DNA from: Desulfurivibrio alkaliphilus
GTDB taxonomy: Bacteria; Desulfobacterota; Desulfobulbia; Desulfobulbales; Desulfurivibrionaceae
DNA: 5,422 nt
Reading direction: 5' to 3'
NCBI GenBank assembly: GCA_011048585.1
Contig: DSDS01000141.1
Span: forward strand, 1 to 5,422
Position 1 is the stretch's first letter, and every line of letters begins with the position of its first letter. The position numbers and the translations under genes are program-made. The notes beneath the pieces are model-generated. The model had not been told where the DNA came from, made no database searches, and saw only the letters and a list, made by a program, of their open reading frames with translations. This document shows positions 1 through 5,422 of this stretch, piece after piece.

Positions 1-12
1 ATTTAACGGGCT

Positions 13-120
13 GTAATCGTTCAGCAGTGCCGCAGGTTCGGGCAAGCGGCCAAGCGCCGCGTACCCCGTGTACGTAAGCCTGGCTGATCGCCCGAAGATG
101 CGGTGCTGCTGAACGATTAC
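13..120. repeat. Large imperfect palindrome (hairpin element) after fliI
   Basis: Bases 13-55 and 78-120 are inverted copies of each other with base i facing base 133-i. The outer 22 bases (13-34 against 99-120) differ at two adjacent positions only, and these become T-G and G-T wobbles on the plus strand but A-C mismatches on the minus strand. After two mismatched positions, 37-43 pairs with 90-96 (TTCGGGC). A patchier stretch at 45-55/78-88 includes a run of six pairs (47-52/81-86, one of them a G-T wobble). At the tip, 60-64 (CGTAC) pairs with 70-74 (GTACG) around a five-base loop. The element ends seven bases from the fliI stop, fills the space where a next gene would be expected, and has no T-tract on either side. 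It could be a repetitive extragenic palindrome, a non-autonomous mobile element, or a structured 3' mRNA end. The pairing is plain to see; the function is unknown. Confidence 0.8.
60..74. repeat. Inner hairpin at the tip of the large palindrome
   Basis: CGTAC (60-64) and GTACG (70-74) form a perfect five-base stem around the loop CCCGT. It sits one base off the register of the main arms, so the tip is a separate small stem-loop on top of an internal loop. That arrangement is more typical of a folded structural element than of a symmetric protein-binding operator. Confidence 0.6.
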
Positions 121-126
121 GCCATG

Positions 127-1438
127 CTAGCTCTTGAACAGGGTTTGAAGTTGGGCCACACTATCGGCGACGGAAACCCGCTCATCCACCTGCTGCCGCA
201 AATAGGCATTCAGTTGGTCGATCATGGCCACGGCGTTATCGATCTTAGGGTTGCTGCCCTTGGCGTAGGCCCCGATATTGATCAGATCTTCCGAACGGCG
301 ATAAAGGGCCAGCACCTCCAGAAAACGTTGGGCCGCCCGCAGCTGCTCCCGGGCGGCGACATCGCTCATGCAGCGGCTGACGCTGCCCATCACCTCGATG
401 GCCGGGTAGTGGCCCTGGGCGGCCAGATCACGGCTAAGCACGATATGACCGTCGACGATGGAACGGACCGCGTCGGCAATCGGCTCGTTCATATCGTCAC
501 CCTCCACCAGCACGGTGAAGATCCCGGTGATACTGCCCTTGCCCTGACAGGTGCCGGCCCTTTCCAGCAGTTTGGGCAACTGGCCAAAGACCGAAGGGGT
601 ATAACCCCGGGAGGTGGGAGGTTCACCGATGGCTAGCCCCACCTCCCGGCTGGACATGGCGTAACGGGTGACCGAATCCATCATCAAGACCACGTCCCGC
701 TGGTGATCGCGAAAATACTCCGCCACCGCCATGGCCAGATAGGCTCCCCGCATCCCGGACCAGCGGGGGCTGGTCGGAGGTGGCCACCACCACCACCGAG
801 CGGGCCAGACCTTCGGGGCCGAGGTCCCGCTCGATGAAATCCTTCAACTCGCGGCCCCGTTCACCGATCAGAGCGATCACACTGATGTCGGCGGCGGTGT
901 GGCGGGCGATCATCCCCATCAGGGTGCTTTTGCCCACGCCGGAACCGGCCATGATCCCGATCCGCTGCCCCTTGCCCAGGGTTAGCAATCCGTTGATCGC
1001 CCGCACCCCCACATCCACCGCGGTGGTGATCCGCTCCCGCTCCATGGGATTGAGCGGCTCGGCGTAGAGAGGATAGAATGACTCCACCGGCAAGGGCGGG
1101 CCGCCATCCATGGGCCGCCCCAGGCCATCAATGATCCGGCCCAGCAGGGCCTGGGAGACCGGAACCCGGGCCTGGCCTTCAACCAGTCGGATGGCGCTGC
1201 CCGGCTCCACCCCCCGCATCTCCCCCAGGGGCATCAGCAGGATCCGGCCATCGCGAAAGCCCACCACCTCGGCCGGTACCGTGGAGCGCCCCCGAAACAC
1301 CTCAACCTCACAGATGCTGCCCACCGGAATTCCCGGCCCCTCGCTTTCGATCACCATGCCGATCACCTGGCTGACCCGGCCGCCCACGGTGATCAGGGAG
1401 GTCTCCCGGGCGATATCCAGCAGGGGAGCGAAGTCCAT
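127..1438 (-). pseudogene. fliI: FliI, flagellar type III export ATPase, interrupted by a one-base frameshift
   Basis: FliI is the hexameric cytoplasmic ATPase, related to F1 beta, that helps unfold and feed substrates to the flagellar export gate. The gene lies in two frames. Bases 1438-755 encode residues 1-228 with a beta-barrel N-domain, Walker A AGSGVGKST at 164-172 and GERGRE at 192-197; K170 and E193 match Salmonella K188 and catalytic E211. From 753 to the TAG at 127 another frame carries the remaining 208 residues, with Walker B VVLMMD ending at D254, SREVGLAIGEPPTSRGYTPS, GHYPAIEVMGSVSR and the helical C-domain SEDLINIGAY. Dropping one base at 754-756 joins them as LVR-MRGAYLA, the expected family sequence, giving 436 residues. 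As written, the upstream frame ends at 623 as a 271-residue protein with a 43-residue nonsense tail and no Walker B, so it should be inactive. The ATG at 1438 has GGGAG seven bases ahead and follows the fliH stop by 2 bases. No second lesion is visible, so a sequence error is quite possible. Confidence 0.9.
754..756 (-). other. Frameshift site in fliI (one extra G on the coding strand)
   Basis: The coding strand reads CTG GTC CGG G ATG CGG GGA. The upstream frame is correct through R228 and the downstream frame is correct from M229, so the extra base lies in the GGG at 756-754. FliI homologues read P-L-(L/V)-R-M-(Q/R)-G at this place, which pins the site to one or two codons. The nearby five-base C run on the coding strand (769-765) is not the site, because the residues L, V and R after it are still in the correct frame. 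Confidence 0.85.
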
Positions 1439-1440
1439 TG

Positions 1441-2292
1441 CTAACTCCCGACCGGATCGGGCCCCTGGCCCTCGCCGGCTGTTTCACCGGGCTCAAGCGG
1501 TTCCTCGACCGCCGCGCCCTCCTGGATCAGAGCGGCCTGAAAGGCCCGATCGACCGCCTGATAGAGTTTGTCGCGACAACTCTCCAGGGTGGCATCGATT
1601 TCGCCGAAGCTGCTTTTGAGCAGGCAGCCGCCGGCGGCAACAGCGGGATCTTCCACCAGCTGCACTCGGTTCTTGCCGCCAAACAGGGTGGGATCGGCCA
1701 AACCGGCCTCCTTGAGACGGTGAAAATCGTCGGGATTGAGGTGGGCCTTAACCAGGGAGTTTTCAATCACATATTCCATCGCCCCCCGAAAACAGCTTTC
1801 GATCACCGCCGGGTTGACCGAAATTTCGTGATGCACCAAGCGGTCGGTCATGGTGGTGGCCAGCAGCAGCAGCTCCTCCCGGTAACGACGGACAATCGCC
1901 CCCCGTTGCTCCTCCAGGTTTTTCAGGATCTTGTTAAGACTCCCCAGGCGTTGGGCGTACTCCTTTTCCGCCGCGGCCCGACCCTGGCGTTCGCCCTCGG
2001 CCCGACCCTGGCGCTGGGCCTCCTCACGCAGCCTGGCCGCCTCAGCCTTGGCCGCCTCCACGATCTTTTCCGCTTCCCGCCGAGCCTGTTCCACCGGATC
2101 GGCCGCCTCATCTTCGACGGCAGCAGCAGTGACCCCTCCTTCTCCAGCCGGAGGCGACTTGCGTTGCCAGAGGTCCACCAAGGCAATGAACTCTTCGGCC
2201 CGGGGCGGCTTTTGTTTACGAGTCGCCTCCAGTTGGGTAAACTGCTCGCCGCTGTTCGAGGGGCGCATCCGGCTGACTTTAGACAAACTCAT
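1441..2292 (-). CDS. fliH: FliH, regulator of the flagellar export ATPase
   Basis: FliH binds FliI, holds it inactive as a FliH2-FliI complex and docks it at the export gate and C-ring. From the ATG at 2292 the protein has 283 residues. A polar N-terminal region is followed by a long charged coiled coil at about 66-150 (VEQARREAEKIVEAAKAEAARLREE...). This contains a GxxxG repeat at G96, G100 and G104, a recognised FliH feature. The C-terminal domain at about 150-257 resembles the stator-like E/FliH/YscL family, with VNPAVIES, HLNPDDF and LVEDPAVAAGGCLLKSSFGEIDATLES as markers. An acidic, Pro/Gly-rich tail of about 25 residues ends the protein. The start is uncertain: GGGGAGG (2299-2293) abuts this ATG with no spacer, while a TTG at 2286 has a six-base spacer and an ATG at 2268 has no clear site. 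The coding frame is open further upstream, but that part is fliG read out of frame. The stop is 2 bases before fliI. Confidence 0.93.
   Translation of the reverse strand: MSLSKVSRMRPSNSGEQFTQLEATRKQKPPRAEEFIALVDLWQRKSPPAGEGGVTAAAVEDEAADPVEQARREAEKIVEAAKAEAARLREEAQRQGRAEGERQGRAAAEKEYAQRLGSLNKILKNLEEQRGAIVRRYREELLLLATTMTDRLVHHEISVNPAVIESCFRGAMEYVIENSLVKAHLNPDDFHRLKEAGLADPTLFGGKNRVQLVEDPAVAAGGCLLKSSFGEIDATLESCRDKLYQAVDRAFQAALIQEGAAVEEPLEPGETAGEGQGPDPVGS
1974..2013 (-). repeat. Short in-frame direct repeat inside fliH
   Basis: The 16-base plus-strand sequence CGGCCCGACCCTGGCG occurs at 1974-1989 and again at 1998-2013, exactly 24 bases (eight codons) apart. It encodes consecutive RQGRAEGE and RQGRAAAE units, which generate the GxxxG spacing (G96, G100, G104) of the FliH coiled coil. 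The identity at DNA level, not just protein level, suggests a recent duplication or slippage, or simply constrained codon use in a GC-rich genome. Confidence 0.7.
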
Positions 2293-3310
2293 CCTCCCCG
2301 CCGCCGCCCACCAGCAGCTGGACCTTGCCCTCCTGCTCCAAGCGCTTGGCAACCTTGATAATTGCCTGCTGGGCCGCCTCGACATCACGCACCCGGGTCG
2401 GCCCCATGATCTCCATGTCATCCTTCAACAACTCCACCGCCCGGGATGACATGCTGCGGAAAATCTTCTCCTTCAGTTCGGAGGAGGCGATCTTGAGGGC
2501 CACCTTGAGGTCATCGGTGCTGACCTCTTTGAGAATCATCTGAATGCCGCGATCATCGACATTGAGCAGATCCTCAAAGACGAACATCAGGCGGCGAATC
2601 TCTTCAGCCAGGGCTTCTCGCTGCTCCTCGATCCCTTCCAGGATGGCCGCCTCCGTGGCCCGCTCGGCACTGTTCAGCAACTCGGCCACCGCTTCCACCC
2701 CGCCAAGCCGCTGACCCTCCATCCCCTCCACCGCCAGCAGCTCATTCTGCATTACCCGATCCACATCCACCAGGATCTCGGGACTGACCTTGTCCAGCTC
2801 GGCCATCCGCATCACCACCTCCACCTGGGTGGCTTCGGGAAACTCCGCCAGGACCTGGGCCGCTTGGCCGGGCTCCAGGACCGCCAGCACCAGGGCCACG
2901 GTCTGGGGATGCTCGTTGCGCAGAAAGTTGACCAGCACTTTCGGTTCCAGTTTACGGGCCTTCTGGAACAGGGTCAGCTTCCAGTCGGAGCGGATATCCT
3001 CCAGGATCTCCTGGGCCTTTTCGCCGGAGAGGGCCTTGCGCAGGGCCTGCTCCAGCAGATCGTTGCCGGAGAGGAAGAGGTCGCTGCCGCCGGTATCACC
3101 CTTAAACTCCTGCAGCAGGCTCTCCAGTTCATCCTTGTCGATCTTGTCGATCTTGGCCATCTGGCGGCCAACCAACTTGATCTCTTCCGGGGCCAGGCGC
3201 TGAAAAACCTTGGAAGTGAAATCATCCCCCATGGTCAGCAGGAAGATCGCCGCCTTCTCCGGGCCGGTCAGGCCGCTACCGCCATCTTTTTTGTTGGGTG
3301 CAGCCGCCAT
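2279..3310 (-). CDS. fliG: FliG, flagellar motor switch and torque protein
   Basis: FliG sits on the cytoplasmic face of the MS ring. It joins FliF to FliM and supplies the charged surface pushed by the stator. The 343-residue length is typical. The N-terminal FliF-binding domain begins after a short polar lead (LTGPEKAAIFLLTMGDD, residues 14-30). The middle domain carries the EHPQT motif at 133-137. The C-terminal domain has the MFVF hinge motif at 242-245 and DDRGIQMIL at 252-260. The torque helix residues known from E. coli (K264, R281, D288, D289, R297) correspond to K273, R290, D297, D298 and R306 here, so all are kept. The C-terminus GEDEFV resembles the enterobacterial GEDTYV end. The ATG at 3310 has a GGGAGGA site at 3327-3321 with a 10-base spacer. 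It follows fliF by 3 bases and overlaps the start of fliH by up to 14. The protein appears intact and functional. Confidence 0.97.
   Translation of the reverse strand: MAAAPNKKDGGSGLTGPEKAAIFLLTMGDDFTSKVFQRLAPEEIKLVGRQMAKIDKIDKDELESLLQEFKGDTGGSDLFLSGNDLLEQALRKALSGEKAQEILEDIRSDWKLTLFQKARKLEPKVLVNFLRNEHPQTVALVLAVLEPGQAAQVLAEFPEATQVEVVMRMAELDKVSPEILVDVDRVMQNELLAVEGMEGQRLGGVEAVAELLNSAERATEAAILEGIEEQREALAEEIRRLMFVFEDLLNVDDRGIQMILKEVSTDDLKVALKIASSELKEKIFRSMSSRAVELLKDDMEIMGPTRVRDVEAAQQAIIKVAKRLEQEGKVQLLVGGGGEDEFV
2293..2299 (-). promoter_or_regulatory. Ribosome binding site of fliH, with unusual zero spacing to the ATG
   Basis: The minus strand reads GGGGAGG directly followed by ATG (2292), then AGT and TTG (2286). 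Ribosome sites normally need about 5-9 bases before the start codon, so either TTG 2286 is the true start or initiation at ATG 2292 relies on coupling to ribosomes finishing fliG at 2279. The site lies inside the fliG coding sequence. Confidence 0.5.
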
Positions 3311-3313
3311 CGC

Positions 3314-4900
3314 CTACGCTTCCTCCCTTAACCAGCGCCGCACCAGATCGGCGGCCCGATCGGGATCACTCTGAGCCAGGCGGTAAAGCCGTTCCTGATT
3401 GCTCAACCCCCGGGGGCCCAAGGTCAGTTCCTCCTCCTCTTCAACCCCGTCCCGACCCACCGAAGCCACCTGGGACGTCCGCTTGCTCTCCAGCCCCTTG
3501 GCCGCCAGCAACCGGAAAAACGGCCGGACCACGAAGAGCATCACCCCGAAAGCGATCAGCAGATAAACCAGGGGCATGGCCAGCCATTCGGCCAACTCCC
3601 GCCACTGATCCAAGGGGTCAACCTCCGGGTCGGTCAGGGCGGAGAGGGCAAAGGGCAGGGAGGCGACCTCAACCTGATCGCCCCGCTCCTCATCGTAACC
3701 CACCGAGTTGCGGACCAGACGCTCGAAATAGGCCATCTCCTCGGCGGAACGAGGCCGGTATTCCAGGACGGTTTTCCCTTCGTCGTTGACCACTCGCTCA
3801 TAGGTGCCGTCCACCATCACCGCCACCGACAGGCGTCGGACCCCACCGCCGCCCTCCTGCACCTGCCTGGTCTGACGGCTGATCTCATAGTTGCGGGTCA
3901 CATTGCTGCGCTGATAGGAGCTGCCGGCCGCCCCGCCATCCTCGCCGGCAAAAGTAGCCAGTTCGCCCTTGACCCCGGGAATACCCCGGGCCTGGTCGCC
4001 CCGCTGATCGGACTCGGTCAGCAGCTGCTCACTGCGCACCACCTGCTCCTCGGGGTCGAAACTCTCTTCGGTGAGGTTTACCCGACTGAAGTCGATATCG
4101 GCGGTAACGCTGGCTCGAACCCGGTTGACCCCCACCACCTCCTCCAGCATACTCTCCACCTTGCGGCGGACGTTCTCTTCCACCTTGTGCTGATATTCAA
4201 GCTGGGTCCCGGAAAGGACCGCGTCGAGATCACCTTTTTTGCGATAGAGCAGACGCCCGGCGGTGTCCACCAAGGTGATATTGTCGTCGCTCAATCCCGG
4301 AACCGCCGAGGCCACCAGGTTGACGATACTTTGAATCTGGTGCTGGGTAAGTTGCTCCCGCCCCCGCATCTGGACACTGATCGAGGCGGTAACCGGTTTT
4401 TCATCCTCGATGAACACCGACTCCCGGGGGGTGGCGATATGGACCCGGGCCTCCTGAACCTGCTGAAACTGGCGGATGGTCCGAGCCAGCTCCCCCTGCA
4501 TGGCTCGCTGGAAATTGAGCCGGTTGACAAAGTCGGTGGTCCCCAGACCCACCTCATCGAAAACCTCGAAGCCCACGCCGCCTCCCCGGGGCAGGCCGTC
4601 ACCGGCCAGAGTCAGACGGATCTCGTAAACCTGGCTGGCGGGCACCATGATCGCGGTACCGGTATCACTGAGCCGGTAAGGGACATTGAGGTCGCGCAAC
4701 CGCTGGACCACCTCGGCGGCATCCTGCTGGGAAAGCCCGGCGAAAAGCACCCGCTCATCCGTCTTGCCCCCCACGCTGGTCAGGGCGATCATCCCCCCGA
4801 AAACCAGAACCACCATCCCCAGGGCGGTGATCTTCTGAATCGGAGTCAACCCATTGAAGATGGAGGCAATCTGGGTAAAAATTTCCTTGGGACCGGCCAT
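3314..4900 (-). CDS. fliF: FliF, flagellar MS-ring protein
   Basis: FliF builds the MS ring in the cytoplasmic membrane, the base on which rotor, rod and export gate assemble. From the ATG at 4900 the protein has 528 residues, in the usual 520-570 range. A first membrane segment lies at about residues 21-43 (ITALGMVVLVFGGMIALTSV). The periplasmic ring-building domains follow at about 47-365, with the conserved MQGELARTI and VHIATPRESVFI stretches near 134-164. A second membrane segment is at about 440-460 (MPLVYLLIAFGVMLFVV). The cytoplasmic tail carries a run of five glutamates near 487-491. It ends in LYRLAQSDPDRAADLVRRWL, the short segment that binds the FliG N-terminus in known systems. 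A GTG at 4909 would add three residues, but it sits inside the AGGTGA ribosome site that serves the ATG, so ATG is preferred. The fliF stop is only 3 bases before fliG. Confidence 0.96.
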   Translation of the reverse strand: MAGPKEIFTQIASIFNGLTPIQKITALGMVVLVFGGMIALTSVGGKTDERVLFAGLSQQDAAEVVQRLRDLNVPYRLSDTGTAIMVPASQVYEIRLTLAGDGLPRGGGVGFEVFDEVGLGTTDFVNRLNFQRAMQGELARTIRQFQQVQEARVHIATPRESVFIEDEKPVTASISVQMRGREQLTQHQIQSIVNLVASAVPGLSDDNITLVDTAGRLLYRKKGDLDAVLSGTQLEYQHKVEENVRRKVESMLEEVVGVNRVRASVTADIDFSRVNLTEESFDPEEQVVRSEQLLTESDQRGDQARGIPGVKGELATFAGEDGGAAGSSYQRSNVTRNYEISRQTRQVQEGGGGVRRLSVAVMVDGTYERVVNDEGKTVLEYRPRSAEEMAYFERLVRNSVGYDEERGDQVEVASLPFALSALTDPEVDPLDQWRELAEWLAMPLVYLLIAFGVMLFVVRPFFRLLAAKGLESKRTSQVASVGRDGVEEEEELTLGPRGLSNQERLYRLAQSDPDRAADLVRRWLREEA

Positions 4901-4905
4901 CGCGT

Positions 4906-4911
4906 TCACCT
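4906..4911 (-). promoter_or_regulatory. Ribosome binding site deciding the fliF start
   Basis: On the minus strand the sequence reads AGGTGA, a match to the 3' half of the canonical TAAGGAGGTGA site. Five bases (ACGCG) separate it from the ATG at 4900. The in-frame GTG at 4909 uses bases of this same site and has no good site of its own upstream, so translation most likely starts at the ATG. Confidence 0.65.
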
Positions 4912-4916
4912 ATTGG

Positions 4917-5219
4917 TTAAAGCTGCATCCGCATAACTTCCTGATAGGCGTCAAGACCCTTCTGGTGAACCTTGGTCATCAGCCGAAAGGAGATGCTGGA
5001 CTTTTCCGCCGCGATCATGGTCTCGTGGATATTGGCATGCTGGCCGCTGACCAGCCCCTCGGCAAGATGGTTGGCCTCGGCCTGGCGGGCGCTTACCGAA
5101 TCCACCGCCTTCTTCAACACCTCACCGAACCCGGAAACCAGATCGCGGGTTGCGGCCGGCTGCCCGCTTCCGGCGATACCGATCGGCATCGCCGGCTTTA
5201 AACCAGTGGGATTAATCAT
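4917..5219 (-). CDS. fliE: FliE, MS ring-rod junction protein
   Basis: FliE is a small axial protein that connects the FliF membrane ring to the proximal rod. It is among the first substrates of the flagellar type III export system. The protein is 100 residues, normal for the family. A variable N-terminus (MINPTGLKP...) is followed from about residue 28 by a helical region containing FGEVLKKAVDSV. The conserved C-terminal block is SISFRLMTKVHQKGLDAYQEVMRMQL; the closing AYQEVMRMQ is the clearest FliE hallmark. The ATG at 5219 is preceded by a strong AGGAGG (5233-5228) with an 8-base spacer, which fixes the start. The gene sits 14 bases after flgC and 16 bases before the preferred fliF start, within the same operon. 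Nothing in it looks truncated or unusual. Confidence 0.96.
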   Translation of the reverse strand: MINPTGLKPAMPIGIAGSGQPAATRDLVSGFGEVLKKAVDSVSARQAEANHLAEGLVSGQHANIHETMIAAEKSSISFRLMTKVHQKGLDAYQEVMRMQL

Positions 5220-5233
5220 GGCTCACTCCTCCT

Positions 5234-5422
5234 CTAGCGACTGATCTCTAAGGCTCGCAGCGCCATCTCCTTGACGGCATCGAGGGCCGCGACATTGGCC
5301 TCATAGGAACGGCGGGCGTTCATCATATCAACCATCTGTTCAGCCACATTGACATTGGGATAACGCACAATCCCGTTGGCGTCGGCATCGGGATGGCTGG
5401 GATCGTAAACCTCCCGGAAGGG
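5234..5422 (-). CDS. flgC: FlgC, flagellar basal-body rod protein (C-terminal part, start outside window)
   Basis: FlgC is one of the proximal rod proteins that assemble in the periplasm on top of the MS ring. Only the last 62 codons are present. They run in frame from the window edge to a TAG stop at 5236-5234, and the 5' part lies beyond base 5422. FlgC proteins are usually about 140-150 residues, so a little under half is seen. The visible piece begins PFREVYDPSHPDADANG and continues with the family's C-terminal signature: a YPNVNVAEQMVDMM stretch followed by ARRSYEANV. It ends in the helical segment (DAVKEMALRALEI) shared by rod and hook axial proteins. The long C-terminal helix is typical of this export-substrate family, which lacks a cleaved signal peptide. 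The stop lies 14 bases ahead of fliE, and the fliE ribosome site begins immediately after it, so the two are probably co-translated. flgB would be expected upstream. Confidence 0.95.
   Translation of the reverse strand, partial: PFREVYDPSHPDADANGIVRYPNVNVAEQMVDMMNARRSYEANVAALDAVKEMALRALEISR

Noticed and set aside
65..77. TACGTA and the two GTAC sites in the palindrome centre as an operator
   Set aside because: The symmetry belongs to the inner stem-loop, there is no promoter near it, and no regulator-binding consensus is recognisable.
1..120. Integron attC site: ATTTAAC at 1-7 fits the RYYYAAC core next to a long hairpin
   Set aside because: The matching GTTRRRY core is not present on the other side of the palindrome (after base 120), and there is no cassette-like gene layout; the seven-base match can arise by chance.
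1..126. Rho-independent terminator of the flagellar operon
   Set aside because: The stem is far longer than usual and interrupted, and neither strand has a T-rich run after it (minus-strand tail reads AGCCCGTTAAAT). It may still affect the message end, but it is not a standard terminator.
103..636. Plus-strand open frame starting within the palindrome and running opposite fliI
   Set aside because: It mirrors the conserved C-terminal half of FliI; the long open stretch is explained by GC-rich codon bias on the other strand.
127..753. Independent translation of the C-terminal FliI fragment from ATG 753
   Set aside because: No ribosome site precedes this ATG (GCTGGTCCGGG) and the upstream frame does not stop nearby (its stop is at 623), so re-initiation is unlikely. 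The methionine is simply the conserved internal residue after R228.
623..760. Programmed +1 frameshift that would make full FliI
   Set aside because: The site GTC CGG G ATG has no slow stop codon, recognised slippery heptamer or stimulatory ribosome site. FliI is not known to need frameshifting, and the lesion looks like an ordinary indel.
1438..2358. Plus-strand open frame of 306 codons opposite fliH
   Set aside because: It lies entirely antisense to recognisable FliH/FliG coding sequence, has low-complexity composition typical of a GC-rich mirror frame, and resembles no known protein.
4187..4936. Plus-strand open frame of 249 codons opposite fliF
   Set aside because: It is antisense to conserved FliF sequence and its His/Gly/Pro-rich translation is that of a shadow frame.

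Overview
The window is a dense block of flagellar genes, all read from the minus strand. In transcription order (high to low coordinates) they are flgC (3' end only), fliE, fliF, fliG, fliH and fliI. Neighbouring genes are separated by 2 to 16 bases, or overlap in the case of fliG/fliH, so they almost certainly share one polycistronic message whose promoter lies beyond base 5422. The order flgB-flgC-fliE-fliF-fliG-fliH-fliI is a classic flagellar operon layout. The GC-rich coding sequence and the style of the proteins suggest a motile Gram-negative bacterium, most likely from the Desulfobacterota (deltaproteobacterial sulfate or sulfur metabolisers). That lineage call rests on general resemblance only and is not certain.

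Layout: 5422-5234 flgC tail (proximal rod); 5219-4917 fliE (MS ring to rod adaptor); 4900-3314 fliF (MS ring); 3310-2279 fliG (rotor and switch, torque generation); 2292-1441 fliH (regulator of the export ATPase); 1438-127 fliI (export ATPase). FliF forms the membrane ring that carries FliG on its cytoplasmic face. FliE links that ring to the rod, which includes FlgC. FliH and FliI drive or assist export of rod, hook and filament subunits through the type III apparatus inside the ring.

Two things depart from an ordinary flagellar operon. First, fliI is broken by a single extra base in the GGG that precedes base 753 on the minus strand (bases 754-756). Removing it restores a 436-residue FliI with every expected motif, so this is either a very recent mutation or a sequence error. 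Second, the 126 bases after the fliI stop hold no gene, and in particular no fliJ in the usual place. They are filled by a large imperfect palindrome (bases 13-120) with 43-base arms and a small inner hairpin. It has no T-tract and does not look like a simple terminator. It is the best candidate here for an undescribed repeat or mobile palindromic element. I see no RNA genes, CRISPR array, insertion sequence or convincing plus-strand gene.
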